Shown one piece after another: positions 1 through 7,056 of a stretch of DNA of 33,041 bases. The position numbers were made by a program, and so were the translations under genes. Within the stretch, counting starts at the first letter, position 1. Each line of letters starts with the position of its first letter. The notes under the pieces were generated by a model. It searched no databases, had not been told where the DNA came from, and was given only the letters and a program-made list of their open reading frames with translations. The DNA comes from Selenomonadaceae bacterium (lineage in GTDB: Bacteria; Bacillota; Negativicutes; Selenomonadales; Selenomonadaceae), in NCBI GenBank assembly GCA_022773425.1, contig JALFBM010000042.1, forward strand, positions 1 to 33,041, in the 5' to 3' direction.

Positions 1-195
1 GAAATGAAGGTGGAGTATATGACGTTTTTCATGGAATTGCGCCGCCGTGAAGAGAAAGGCCGCGAAGAAGGTCGCGAAGAAGGCCGATGGACCACTCTCG
101 CAGAGTTGGTTCGTGAGGGTATCCTTTCACTCCAGGAAGCCGCGAAGAAAGCCGGCATGTCCGAAGAACATTTCCGGAAGCTCGAGGCGCTCTAA
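1..195 (+). CDS. C-terminal tail of an Rpn/YhgA-type PD-(D/E)XK nuclease (transposase-like), 5' truncated
   Basis: The frame is open from base 1 and stops with TAA at 193-195, so the gene starts outside the window. The visible 64 residues hold a short motif (EYMTFFMELRR), a highly charged linker with a repeated R-E-E-G unit, and a short helix-turn-helix-like end (EAAKKAGMSEEHFRKL). This pattern is typical of the C-terminal tail of Rpn-family recombination-promoting nucleases, once annotated as putative transposases. The nuclease core with its catalytic residues is not visible. These genes are common as scattered multi-copy families in Negativicutes and Clostridia. The family call rests only on the tail. 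Confidence 0.6.
   Translation, partial: EMKVEYMTFFMELRRREEKGREEGREEGRWTTLAELVREGILSLQEAAKKAGMSEEHFRKLEAL
58..87 (+). repeat. 12-nt tandem repeat inside the Rpn tail
   Basis: Two near-identical 12-nt units (GGCCGCGAAGAA and GGTCGCGAAGAA, at 58-69 and 70-81) are followed by half of a third unit (82-87). Each unit encodes G-R-E-E. Because 12 is a multiple of three, gain or loss of a unit would change linker length but keep the frame. Confidence 0.75.
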
Positions 196-216
196 TTGAG
201 CTGCCTTTGTTTGATG

Positions 217-258
217 CAAGAACCGCCCTGCCGTTGCTGTGCTGCAGGGCGGTTCTTG
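217..258 (+). terminator. Perfect 15-bp inverted repeat after the Rpn gene, probable terminator
   Basis: The arms 217-231 (CAAGAACCGCCCTGC) and 244-258 are exact reverse complements around a 12-nt loop. It lies 21 bp after the Rpn stop, the usual place for an intrinsic terminator. There is no T tract directly after the stem; the nearest one is about 14 nt further on. Termination is therefore likely but not certain, and the stem could also work as an mRNA 3'-end protector. Confidence 0.55.
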
Positions 259-475
259 GTATCCGCGTGATTTTTGTCAAACGATGCATGGCTCAATTTT
301 ATGAACTAAAGATATTAAAGACTTTCAATAAGAAATCGAAGAAATCAGCCCCAAATACTCTTTCTTTTTTCGTTATGTTATGATAAACTATATGTATAGA
401 AACCGTTTCACATAACCGTTAAACACCGACCAATGCATGGTGAATCGGATAGAACGAAAAGGGAGAGTCATTACG
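259..475 (+). other. AT-rich intergenic region upstream of the FAD/Fe-S dehydrogenase
   Basis: No gene is visible. The stretch from about 290 to 420 is much more AT-rich than its surroundings, with T runs at 359-370 and a -10-like TATGAT at 379-384. No good -35 element sits at 17 bp from it. The promoter of the gene at 476 most likely lies here, but I cannot fix its exact position. Confidence 0.4.
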
Positions 476-3349
476 ATGCGGAAATTCCAGAATGAACAGC
501 GGGATATCGATGCTTTGCCAAAGGTGTATCAGAGCTTCTTTTACGCGATTGCCAAAGCGATACCCGATGAGCGGATCATCACGGATCCGGTGCGGAACTT
601 TGCGTTTGGCGAGGATGCCAGCCTGTACCGGATCACGCCGAAAATCGTCGTCAAGGCGCGTCAGACGGCGGATGTTTCGCTGATCCTCAAGGAAGCGGCG
701 AAGGTTCACATCCCCGTGACGTTCCGGGCGGCCGGCACGAGTCTCTGCGGGCAGGCCCTGACAGACTCCGTGCTCGTGCTGATCACGGACGACTGGCAGC
801 ACTACAAAATCGAGGACGAGGGCAGCCGGATCACGCTGCAGCCGGGGGTGCTCGGCTCGCATGCCAACCTCTACCTGAAGAAGTACTGGCGCAAGATCGG
901 TCCGGACCCCGCGTCCATCAAGCACGCGCTGATCGGCGGCATCGCGGCGAACAACGCGAGCGGCATGTGCTGCGGCACATCGGACAACAGCTACAAGACC
1001 GTGCTCGACATGAAGCTCGTGTTCGCCGATGGTTCGACGCTGAATACGGCGGATCCGGGTGACTGCGAAGCGTGGTCCGCCGCACATCCGGAGATCATCG
1101 AGACGCTCGACCGCATCCGCGACGAGGTCGCAGCCGATGCGGAGCTGCGCGAGCTCATCGCGCACAAATTCAAGATCAAAAATACGACGGGCTACAGCCT
1201 GAACGCGTTCGTGGATTATAAGGACCCCATCGACATCCTGAAACACGTGCTGATCGGTTCGGAGGGGACGCTCGCGATGATTGCGGAAATCACGTACCGC
1301 ACGGTCGTCGAGGCGAAATACAAGGCATCGGCCATGCTGTTTTTCCCGTCGATGCGCGTGGCCTGCCAGGCCGTCCATGAGCTCTATCGCCCGCTCGTCG
1401 CGGCAGCCGAGATGCTCGACCGCGTGTCGCTGCGCTCCGTCGAGAACTGGCCAGAGATCCCGGACTACTACAAGACGTTCCCCGATGGCGTTGCGGCTAT
1501 CCTGACCGAATGCCGGGCCGATACGAAAGAGGAGCTGCAGGAAAAGGTCGAAAAGGTCAAAGAAATCATGAAGGGCTTTGAGCTCGTGCGTCCGATTTAT
1601 TTCACCGATAATCCAGAGGAATACAACATGTACTGGCAGGTCCGTGCGGGCATCTTCCCGGCGGTCGGCGGCGTCCGTGAGCTCGGCACGACGGTTATCA
1701 TCGAGGATATCGCGTTCCAGCACGACAACCTGGCCGACGCGGTCATGGACCTGCGCGAGCTCATGGACAAGCACGGATACGGCGACGGCATCATCTACGG
1801 GCACGTGCTCGACGGCAACGTCCACTTCGTCATCATGCAGCGCTTCCAGACGGAGGAGGAGGAAAAGCATTATCAGGTGTTCCTCGAGGACGTCTGCCAC
1901 ATGGTCACGGATAAGTACCATGGCTCCCTGAAGGCGGAACACGGCACGGGCCGGAATATGGCGCCGTTTGTCGAGCAGGAATGGGGCAAAAAGGCCTACA
2001 GCCTCATGAAGCGCATCAAGAAGGCCTTTGATCCGCAGACCATCCTGAACCCGGACGTCATCATCACGGAGAACGGCCTCGTGTTCATGGAGCACATCAA
2101 GCGCATGTACCCGGTGCATGAGATCGTCGATCGCTGCATGGAATGCGGCTACTGTGAGGTCGATTGCCCGTCGCGCAATCTGACGTTCACCCCGCGCCAG
2201 CGCACGGCCATCCAGCGCGAAATCTCCCGCCTGCGCGCGACCGGTGAGGATCCGGCCCGCCTCAAGCGCTTTGAGGACGAGTACCGGTATTACGGCGAGG
2301 AGACCTGCGCGGTCGATGGGCTCTGCATGGTGAACTGCCCGCTGTCCATCAATACCGGCGACTTTACGAGGCAGCTGCGCGCGGCGCAGGCACCGGACAG
2401 CCTGAAGAACGGCGCGGCTTTTATGGCCGATCATTTCGCCGGTGTCTCGTGCCTGACGCGCGTCGGCCTCGACGGGCTCGATCTCGTGCACAGCATCGTC
2501 GGCAAGGGATTTATCGCCTGGGCCGATCGGAAGCTCCGCGCGGTCAGCGGGGGCAAATTCCCGTACTGGACGGAGTGGATGCCAAAGGGCGGCCATCTGC
2601 CGCAGCTCGCAGCGCCGACGCAGCAGAACACGGAAAAGCCGAAGGTCGTGTACTTCCCGAGCTGCACGACGCGCATGATGGGCGTCGCAAAGGGCGACCA
2701 CGACAAGCGGCATCTGTCGTACGTCATGATCCAGCTGCTCGAGCGCGCGGGCTATGAAGTTATCCTGCCGAAGGACCTCAAGAAATACTGCTGCGGTATG
2801 CCGTTTGAGAGCATGGGCCTGTTCAAGGTCGCGGACAAACTGTCGGATCAGCTGGAAACGGCGCTGCTTGCGGCAAGCAAGGATGGTGCCTACCCGATCC
2901 TCTGCGATATGAGTCCTTGCACCTACCGCATGCAGCACAAGATGGGCGATAAGCTCCATATCTACGATACGGTCGCGTTCATCCATGACTTCCTGCTCGA
3001 CAAGCTCTCTATCCACAAGGTCGACCGCACCATCATGGTGCATGTGACCTGCTCCGCGGTCAAGATGGGACTGACGAAGCAGTTCCGGGAGATCGCGGAG
3101 AAATGTGCGACAAAGGTCGTCATCCCGGAAAAGGTCGCGTGCTGCGGTTTTGCCGGGGACAAGGGCTTCACGAATCCTGAGCTCAACGATTCGGCGCTGA
3201 AGCATCTGAAGGAGGCCATCCCGGAGGGTTGTTCGTACGGCTACTCGAACAGCCGCACTTGTGAGATCGGCCTTTCGGCGAAGAGCGGCTTTTCCTATCA
3301 GTCCATCGCCTATCTGGTCGAGGAATGCTCGCGCACGTCCGAAGCGTGA
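476..3349 (+). CDS. FAD-binding and (Fe-S)-binding oxidoreductase (D-lactate/glycolate/2-hydroxyacid dehydrogenase class)
   Basis: A 957-residue GlcD-GlpC-type fusion. Residues about 38-275 form a PCMH-type FAD-binding domain (AAGTSLCGQ near 85-93, GSEGTLAMIAE near 261). About 290-535 is the FAD-oxidase C-terminal domain (EHGTGRNMAP near 488). Next comes a ferredoxin-like part with C554, C557, C560 and C564, and a second site with C611, C617 and C621, where the CAVDGLC form has Asp at the usual fourth Cys. I recall that Asp as normal for this subfamily. Two CCG motifs at 772-774 and 889-891 are typical of heterodisulfide-reductase/GlpC-like units. Family members oxidise 2-hydroxyacids such as D-lactate and pass electrons to the quinone pool or ETF; the substrate here is not readable. 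The ATG at 476 follows GGGAGA with 9 nt spacing. An in-frame ATG at 437 has no ribosome site. The gene appears to stand alone. Confidence 0.85.
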   Translation: MRKFQNEQRDIDALPKVYQSFFYAIAKAIPDERIITDPVRNFAFGEDASLYRITPKIVVKARQTADVSLILKEAAKVHIPVTFRAAGTSLCGQALTDSVLVLITDDWQHYKIEDEGSRITLQPGVLGSHANLYLKKYWRKIGPDPASIKHALIGGIAANNASGMCCGTSDNSYKTVLDMKLVFADGSTLNTADPGDCEAWSAAHPEIIETLDRIRDEVAADAELRELIAHKFKIKNTTGYSLNAFVDYKDPIDILKHVLIGSEGTLAMIAEITYRTVVEAKYKASAMLFFPSMRVACQAVHELYRPLVAAAEMLDRVSLRSVENWPEIPDYYKTFPDGVAAILTECRADTKEELQEKVEKVKEIMKGFELVRPIYFTDNPEEYNMYWQVRAGIFPAVGGVRELGTTVIIEDIAFQHDNLADAVMDLRELMDKHGYGDGIIYGHVLDGNVHFVIMQRFQTEEEEKHYQVFLEDVCHMVTDKYHGSLKAEHGTGRNMAPFVEQEWGKKAYSLMKRIKKAFDPQTILNPDVIITENGLVFMEHIKRMYPVHEIVDRCMECGYCEVDCPSRNLTFTPRQRTAIQREISRLRATGEDPARLKRFEDEYRYYGEETCAVDGLCMVNCPLSINTGDFTRQLRAAQAPDSLKNGAAFMADHFAGVSCLTRVGLDGLDLVHSIVGKGFIAWADRKLRAVSGGKFPYWTEWMPKGGHLPQLAAPTQQNTEKPKVVYFPSCTTRMMGVAKGDHDKRHLSYVMIQLLERAGYEVILPKDLKKYCCGMPFESMGLFKVADKLSDQLETALLAASKDGAYPILCDMSPCTYRMQHKMGDKLHIYDTVAFIHDFLLDKLSIHKVDRTIMVHVTCSAVKMGLTKQFREIAEKCATKVVIPEKVACCGFAGDKGFTNPELNDSALKHLKEAIPEGCSYGYSNSRTCEIGLSAKSGFSYQSIAYLVEECSRTSEA

Positions 3350-3419
3350 GATCCTGTGCAAAAAAACAGAAAAATCACGTGAATTTACGAGGTAATGCGC
3401 GGAATCCTTGCGAAAAACA

Positions 3420-3448
3420 TTGACAGAGGCGGATGTATGCCGTATAAT
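3420..3448 (+). promoter_or_regulatory. Consensus sigma-70 promoter of the HU gene
   Basis: TTGACA at 3420-3425 and TATAAT at 3443-3448 are both perfect hexamers separated by exactly 17 bp. Transcription should begin near 3455, giving a leader of about 64 nt before the HU start codon. Confidence 0.9.
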
Positions 3449-3460
3449 AGCCCTGTTTAG

Positions 3461-3485
3461 TAAGCATATTTTTCGTTTGTGCTTA
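3461..3485 (+). other. Possible hairpin in the HU mRNA leader
   Basis: TAAGCA at 3461-3466 pairs with TGCTTA at 3480-3485 around a T-rich 13-nt loop. It lies in the predicted 5' untranslated region, 16 nt upstream of the AAAGGAG ribosome site. The stem is short and the role unknown; it may only stabilise the 5' end. Confidence 0.3.
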
Positions 3486-3518
3486 TGGGAAAAACGGATA
3501 CGAAAGGAGCCAATAATT

Positions 3519-3794
3519 ATGGCAGCAAAAGAAGTAATCAGCAAATCCGCACTCGTAGACAAGGTAGCCGAGAAGGCGGCCGTCAGCAAGAAAGAGGCTA
3601 AGGCCGTTGTCGAGGCCGTCCTCGAGACCGTCGTTGAGTCGGTAAAAAGCGACGCAGAGGTTCGCCTGATCGGCTTCGGCACGTTCAAGAAGGCACATCG
3701 CAACGCGCGCACGGGCCGCAACCCGCAGACGGGTGAGGCCATCCAGATTGCTGCAAGCGACAGCCTCTCTTTCAAGTCCAGCGTCAAGTACTGA
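3519..3794 (+). CDS. hup: DNA-binding protein HU
   Basis: A 91-residue HU/IHF-family protein, the normal length. HU dimers bend and compact DNA and assist replication, repair and recombination. The family signature IGFGTFKKAHRNARTGRNP covers residues 51-69, with the intercalating proline at 69 at the tip of the beta arm. Helices 1-2 lie at about 10-45. The start is the ATG at 3519, preceded by AAAGGAGC with about 9 nt spacing. The frame is open further upstream to 3408, but that extension crosses the -35/-10 promoter and cannot be translated from it. The N-terminus (MAAKEVISKSALVDKVAEKA) is a few residues longer than the common form. The gene is monocistronic, between a consensus promoter and a terminator, which fits high expression. 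Confidence 0.96.
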   Translation: MAAKEVISKSALVDKVAEKAAVSKKEAKAVVEAVLETVVESVKSDAEVRLIGFGTFKKAHRNARTGRNPQTGEAIQIAASDSLSFKSSVKY

Positions 3795-3819
3795 TTGTCA
3801 ATCGAACATACGGAAATAT

Positions 3820-3874
3820 AAACGCAGTGCCGTTTTCGGGGATTTTCCCGGGCGTGTGCTGCGTTTTCTTTTAT
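3820..3874 (+). terminator. Rho-independent terminator of hup
   Basis: AAACGCAG (3820-3827) pairs with CTGCGTTT (3859-3866). An inner CGGG...CCCG stem (3837-3840 with 3847-3850) sits inside, and TTTTCTTTT follows. It begins 25 bp after the hup stop codon. Confidence 0.8.
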
Positions 3875-3881
3875 TGGCTCC

Positions 3882-3910
3882 TTGGAATGGCAGGAACGGT
3901 GTGGTAAAAT
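3882..3910 (+). promoter_or_regulatory. Probable promoter of the hybrid histidine kinase
   Basis: TTGGAA (3882-3887) and TAAAAT (3905-3910) are spaced by 17 bp. They lie just after the hup terminator and 62 bp before the kinase start codon. The -35 matches consensus at 4 of 6 positions and the -10 at 5 of 6. Confidence 0.6.
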
Positions 3911-3971
3911 AACGAAAGATTCCTAGGGAAATGTCGGATTTTGGAATGTTGCATTGGCTGGGTGATGGTGC

Positions 3972-6893
3972 ATGCAGGAAAAACGTTTGGCGCGTCTTGT
4001 CTTGTTCTTTGGCATGGTATTCTGTTTTCTTTGGATGGCGGCTGGCCAAGAGGTTTCGGCCGCGGCCACGAAAAAAACCGTGCGGCTCGGGTTCAGCCTC
4101 GAAGACAATTTTATGATGGAGAAGGATGGACATTTTTTCGGCTTTTCCTATGATTACGCGCGTCTCGTGGCGGAGTATGCCAACTGGGAGTATATCTACA
4201 TCTACGGCGACAAGGAAAAGCTGCTCGAAAAGTTCCTGCGCGGCGAAATCGACGTGATGCCCGATATCTCCTACACGGAGGCGCGCGCGAAGCAGATGCT
4301 GTTCCCGCGGCTGCCGATGAACACGGAGGAATACTATATCTTCCTGCCGGATGACCGGCCGTTTGACGGGCGGCTCCAGACTCTCGATGCGCTGACGATC
4401 GGCGTCAACAGCAGCATGCGCATCAATGAGGTGCTAAGGGACTGGTCAACGAAAGAGGGACTTTCTCTGCAGCTAAAACCCTATGCCTCAGATGCTGCGC
4501 GCCTGCGTGCCTTCCTAAACGGTGAGACAGATGCGACGGCAGCGATGGGGATGCACGTGAACCAGGAAAGCGACTCCCGCGTGGTCGCACGGTTCGGCGT
4601 AACGGCGTCCTATATGGCGGTTTCCAAAAGCCGTCCGGATCTTTTAAAGGATCTTGACGAGGCGCAGTGGGCCATCTACAGCTACTCTCCACATTTTATC
4701 GCGAAACTAGCTGACCGCTATTTTCAGAATTCGGAGGTCTGGCAAACGGTCATGCCGGAGGAGCGGCGATGGCTGGCCGAGCATCCAACCCTCCGGGTCG
4801 GTTATTTGCGGAACCTGCCGCCTTTTACATTTGAGGATCCGAAGACCGGGCAATTGCAAGGCGTTTTTGTGGACCAGCTGCAGAGCATTCTGCGGTATTT
4901 CAAACTCGACAATCAGCTCGAGTACGTCGGCTATGACAGCTACGAATCCATGATCGATGACCTGCAGACGGGTGTCATAGACATCGCGATCCCGGTCGAT
5001 GATGACTTTTCGCTTTCGGAATTGCACGGTATCCTGCAGACGACGAGCGTCATGAACCTGCAGCTCTATCTGGTCATGCACCGTGGCGACTCGTTTACCC
5101 CGCAGACGCGGTTCGGTGTTCAAAAATATGAGTCCGGCAAGAAAATCTACGAAAATGATACCTATCCGCAAAACCCGCATATCGTTTGCGGGAGCCTCGC
5201 CGAGCAGGTAAAGGCCTTGAAGAAACGCCGCGTCGATGCCGTCCTGATGGACTACCCCTCCTATCAGGCCTGGCTCGGGACGAGCGGGGAATATCAGGCA
5301 TGGCCCCTGCCGCCGAACATGGAAAGAATGGCGATGAGCTTCGGGCTGAGCCCGGCGAACCGCCCTCTGCTGCGCCTGCTGAACCACGGCATTACGGTAA
5401 ACGGCGAAGATTCGGTCCGCGTATCGATTTTTGAGAATACGGAAAAGGCCCGCGAGGCTTCAAAAACATGGGCGGATGTTCTGCGGCAATACGCGCTGCC
5501 GCTTTCGCTCACGTCCTTGGTCATTGCCCTGTTGTTCGCCCTGCTGATCTGGCGGAACCGCACGATGTATCACCGCGTTGCCGCGCAGCTCGAGCTGCGC
5601 GTCAGCCGCCAGAAAAAAGCCTTGGTCCGGCAGAATGCACGCCTTGAAAGCCTGCTGAAAGATGCGGAGGAGCAGCGCAAGAAGGCGGATGCGGCCGCGG
5701 TCAGGGCCGAGGCCGCCAACCGCGCGAAATCGTCGTTCCTCTCGAGCATGTCTCACGATATCCGCACACCGATGAATGCCATTCTCGGCTTTGCGCACCT
5801 CGCCATGGAACATCCGGAGGATGCGGAGAAGGTAAAGACGTACCTCGATCGCATTTCGGTCTCGAGTACGTATCTGCTCGAGCTCATCAACGAAATTCTC
5901 GATATGAGCCGCATCGAGAGCGGAAAATACGAGATCCGCTGCTTGCGCGGGAGCTTAAAGCACTGGCTAAAGAAAATACGCGATGTCATTTCTCTTGATG
6001 CGCACGAGCACAAGCGAAACCTGGTTTTTGAAACGGAGATCACGCACGATGGGGTCGTCTGCGACTGGATGCATCTCGGGCGCGTGGTCCAGAACTGTCT
6101 TTCCAACGCGATAAAATATACGACGGAGGGCGGTCATATTCGCCTTACCATCAAAGAGACCCCGTCGGAAAAGGTCGGGGTCAGCCGCTACACCTTCCAG
6201 ATCGCCGATGACGGCATCGGCATGAGCCCGGCGTTTCTCGCCAAGGTGTTTGAGCCCTTTTCGAGGGAGCGCACGACCACGGTCAGCCGGATCCAGGGCA
6301 CGGGCCTCGGCATGAGCATCGCGAAGTCCATTGTGGATGCGATGGGCGGCACGATAACGGCGGAAAGCGAGCAGGGGAAGGGGACGATCTTCTCCATCTG
6401 CCTCGATCTTGAGACCGTCGAAGAAGCGGGCGAGGAAGCGCCGTCGTCCGGAGAGATGGAACCGCAGGCGAGCGAGGAAAATGCCGCGCCCGCCGCGCCG
6501 CCGGACCTTTCCGGGAAACATATCCTCTACGCGGAGGACAACGAGTTGAACCGGGAAATTCTCTCTGCCATGCTGGAAGAGACGCGCGTCACCCTCTACA
6601 TGGCAGAGAATGGCAGGGAGGCCGTCGACTGCTTTACGCAGCATGCGGAGATCGATCTGATCCTGATGGACGTGCAGATGCCGATCATGGATGGGTTTGA
6701 GGCGGCGCGCGCCATCCGCGCGCTGCCCATGGAGCGGGCCAAGCAGGTGCCCATCCTCGCGATTACCGCGAACGCGTTCGAGGAGGACCGGCAGCATGCG
6801 CTTGCGAGCGGCATGAACGATTTTCTCGCCAAGCCGATGGATATGCCGCTTCTCCTGCAAAAACTGGGAACATACCTGCTGGGTAGCAGCTGA
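3972..6893 (+). CDS. BvgS/EvgS-like hybrid sensor histidine kinase with tandem periplasmic binding domains and a receiver
   Basis: A 973-residue membrane sensor. Residues 1-32 are a signal peptide or first membrane anchor (cleavage plausible near VSAAA). Two type-3 solute-binding (Venus flytrap) domains follow, at about 35-255 and 265-495; the second opens with the linker EERRWLAEHPTLRVG known from BvgS/EvgS. One membrane span lies at 508-527, then a coiled coil (535-590) leading directly into HisKA with phospho-acceptor H595 (SMSHDIRTPMN). The ATPase has an N box around N712, DDGIG 746-750 and GTGLG 776-780. After an Ala/Glu/Pro linker, a receiver domain has D900 as phospho-acceptor (LMDVQMP) and K954. 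It ends there, with no HPt or output domain, and there is no PAS domain. It should sense a small amino-acid-like ligand outside the cell; the partner regulator is not in this window. The start at 3972 has only a weak GGGTGATG site. Confidence 0.88.
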   Translation: MQEKRLARLVLFFGMVFCFLWMAAGQEVSAAATKKTVRLGFSLEDNFMMEKDGHFFGFSYDYARLVAEYANWEYIYIYGDKEKLLEKFLRGEIDVMPDISYTEARAKQMLFPRLPMNTEEYYIFLPDDRPFDGRLQTLDALTIGVNSSMRINEVLRDWSTKEGLSLQLKPYASDAARLRAFLNGETDATAAMGMHVNQESDSRVVARFGVTASYMAVSKSRPDLLKDLDEAQWAIYSYSPHFIAKLADRYFQNSEVWQTVMPEERRWLAEHPTLRVGYLRNLPPFTFEDPKTGQLQGVFVDQLQSILRYFKLDNQLEYVGYDSYESMIDDLQTGVIDIAIPVDDDFSLSELHGILQTTSVMNLQLYLVMHRGDSFTPQTRFGVQKYESGKKIYENDTYPQNPHIVCGSLAEQVKALKKRRVDAVLMDYPSYQAWLGTSGEYQAWPLPPNMERMAMSFGLSPANRPLLRLLNHGITVNGEDSVRVSIFENTEKAREASKTWADVLRQYALPLSLTSLVIALLFALLIWRNRTMYHRVAAQLELRVSRQKKALVRQNARLESLLKDAEEQRKKADAAAVRAEAANRAKSSFLSSMSHDIRTPMNAILGFAHLAMEHPEDAEKVKTYLDRISVSSTYLLELINEILDMSRIESGKYEIRCLRGSLKHWLKKIRDVISLDAHEHKRNLVFETEITHDGVVCDWMHLGRVVQNCLSNAIKYTTEGGHIRLTIKETPSEKVGVSRYTFQIADDGIGMSPAFLAKVFEPFSRERTTTVSRIQGTGLGMSIAKSIVDAMGGTITAESEQGKGTIFSICLDLETVEEAGEEAPSSGEMEPQASEENAAPAAPPDLSGKHILYAEDNELNREILSAMLEETRVTLYMAENGREAVDCFTQHAEIDLILMDVQMPIMDGFEAARAIRALPMERAKQVPILAITANAFEEDRQHALASGMNDFLAKPMDMPLLLQKLGTYLLGSS

Positions 6894-6908
6894 TCGTCCC
6901 TTAACCAA

Positions 6909-6935
6909 AAATTTTCTTTTCTAACAAGAAAATTT
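6909..6935 (+). repeat. AT-rich inverted repeat between the kinase and ispH
   Basis: AAATTTTCTT (6909-6918) and AAGAAAATTT (6926-6935) are exact 10-bp reverse complements around a 7-nt spacer. It starts 16 bp after the kinase stop. Being A/T-only apart from one C/G pair per arm, it is a weak terminator at best. It also lies 23 bp upstream of the ispH -35, where an AT-rich UP-like element or a regulator site could be. Confidence 0.45.
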
Positions 6936-6957
6936 CGCGAAAGTTGCTGGAAAGTGC

Positions 6958-6987
6958 TTGCAAAGACGGGAAAACTCATGCTATACT
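6958..6987 (+). promoter_or_regulatory. Promoter of ispH-rpsA with extended -10
   Basis: TTGCAA (6958-6963) and TATACT (6982-6987) are separated by 18 bp. The -10 is preceded by TGC (6979-6981), an extended -10 motif. The predicted start near 6994 gives a leader of about 63 nt before the TTG start of ispH. Confidence 0.75.
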
Positions 6988-7004
6988 AGTTGTTAGATTG
7001 CATA

Positions 7005-7050
7005 GGAGGGCGGGATCCTACCCTCCGTGCGACGAAAACCATAAGGTGGG
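7005..7050 (+). promoter_or_regulatory. ispH leader with two mutually exclusive pairings
   Basis: GGAGGG (7005-7010) can pair with CCCTCC (7021-7026). Alternatively TCCTACC (7016-7022) can pair, with one G-U, with GGTGGGA (7045-7051), which is the ribosome site of ispH. The two helices share bases 7021-7022, so only one can form fully. This could hide or free the ribosome site, but it may also be chance in a GC-rich leader. Confidence 0.3.
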
Positions 7051-7056
7051 AAAAGC

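Noticed and set aside
611-629. Reading the CAVDGLC site of the FAD/Fe-S enzyme as a damaged cluster
   Set aside because: I recall the same Asp-containing form in many members of this fusion family, so it looks normal for the subfamily; the coordinates here are residue numbers 611-629 of the protein encoded at 476-3349.
3408-3518. N-terminal extension of HU in the same frame
   Set aside because: It would have to be translated from DNA that contains the -35 and -10 elements, upstream of the transcription start.
419-3787. A very long open frame (1122 codons) on the - strand opposite the dehydrogenase and HU genes
   Set aside because: It is a mirror of GC-rich codon use in the + strand genes; its product is Arg/His/Asp/Leu-rich with no recognisable domain, and it crosses a consensus + strand promoter.
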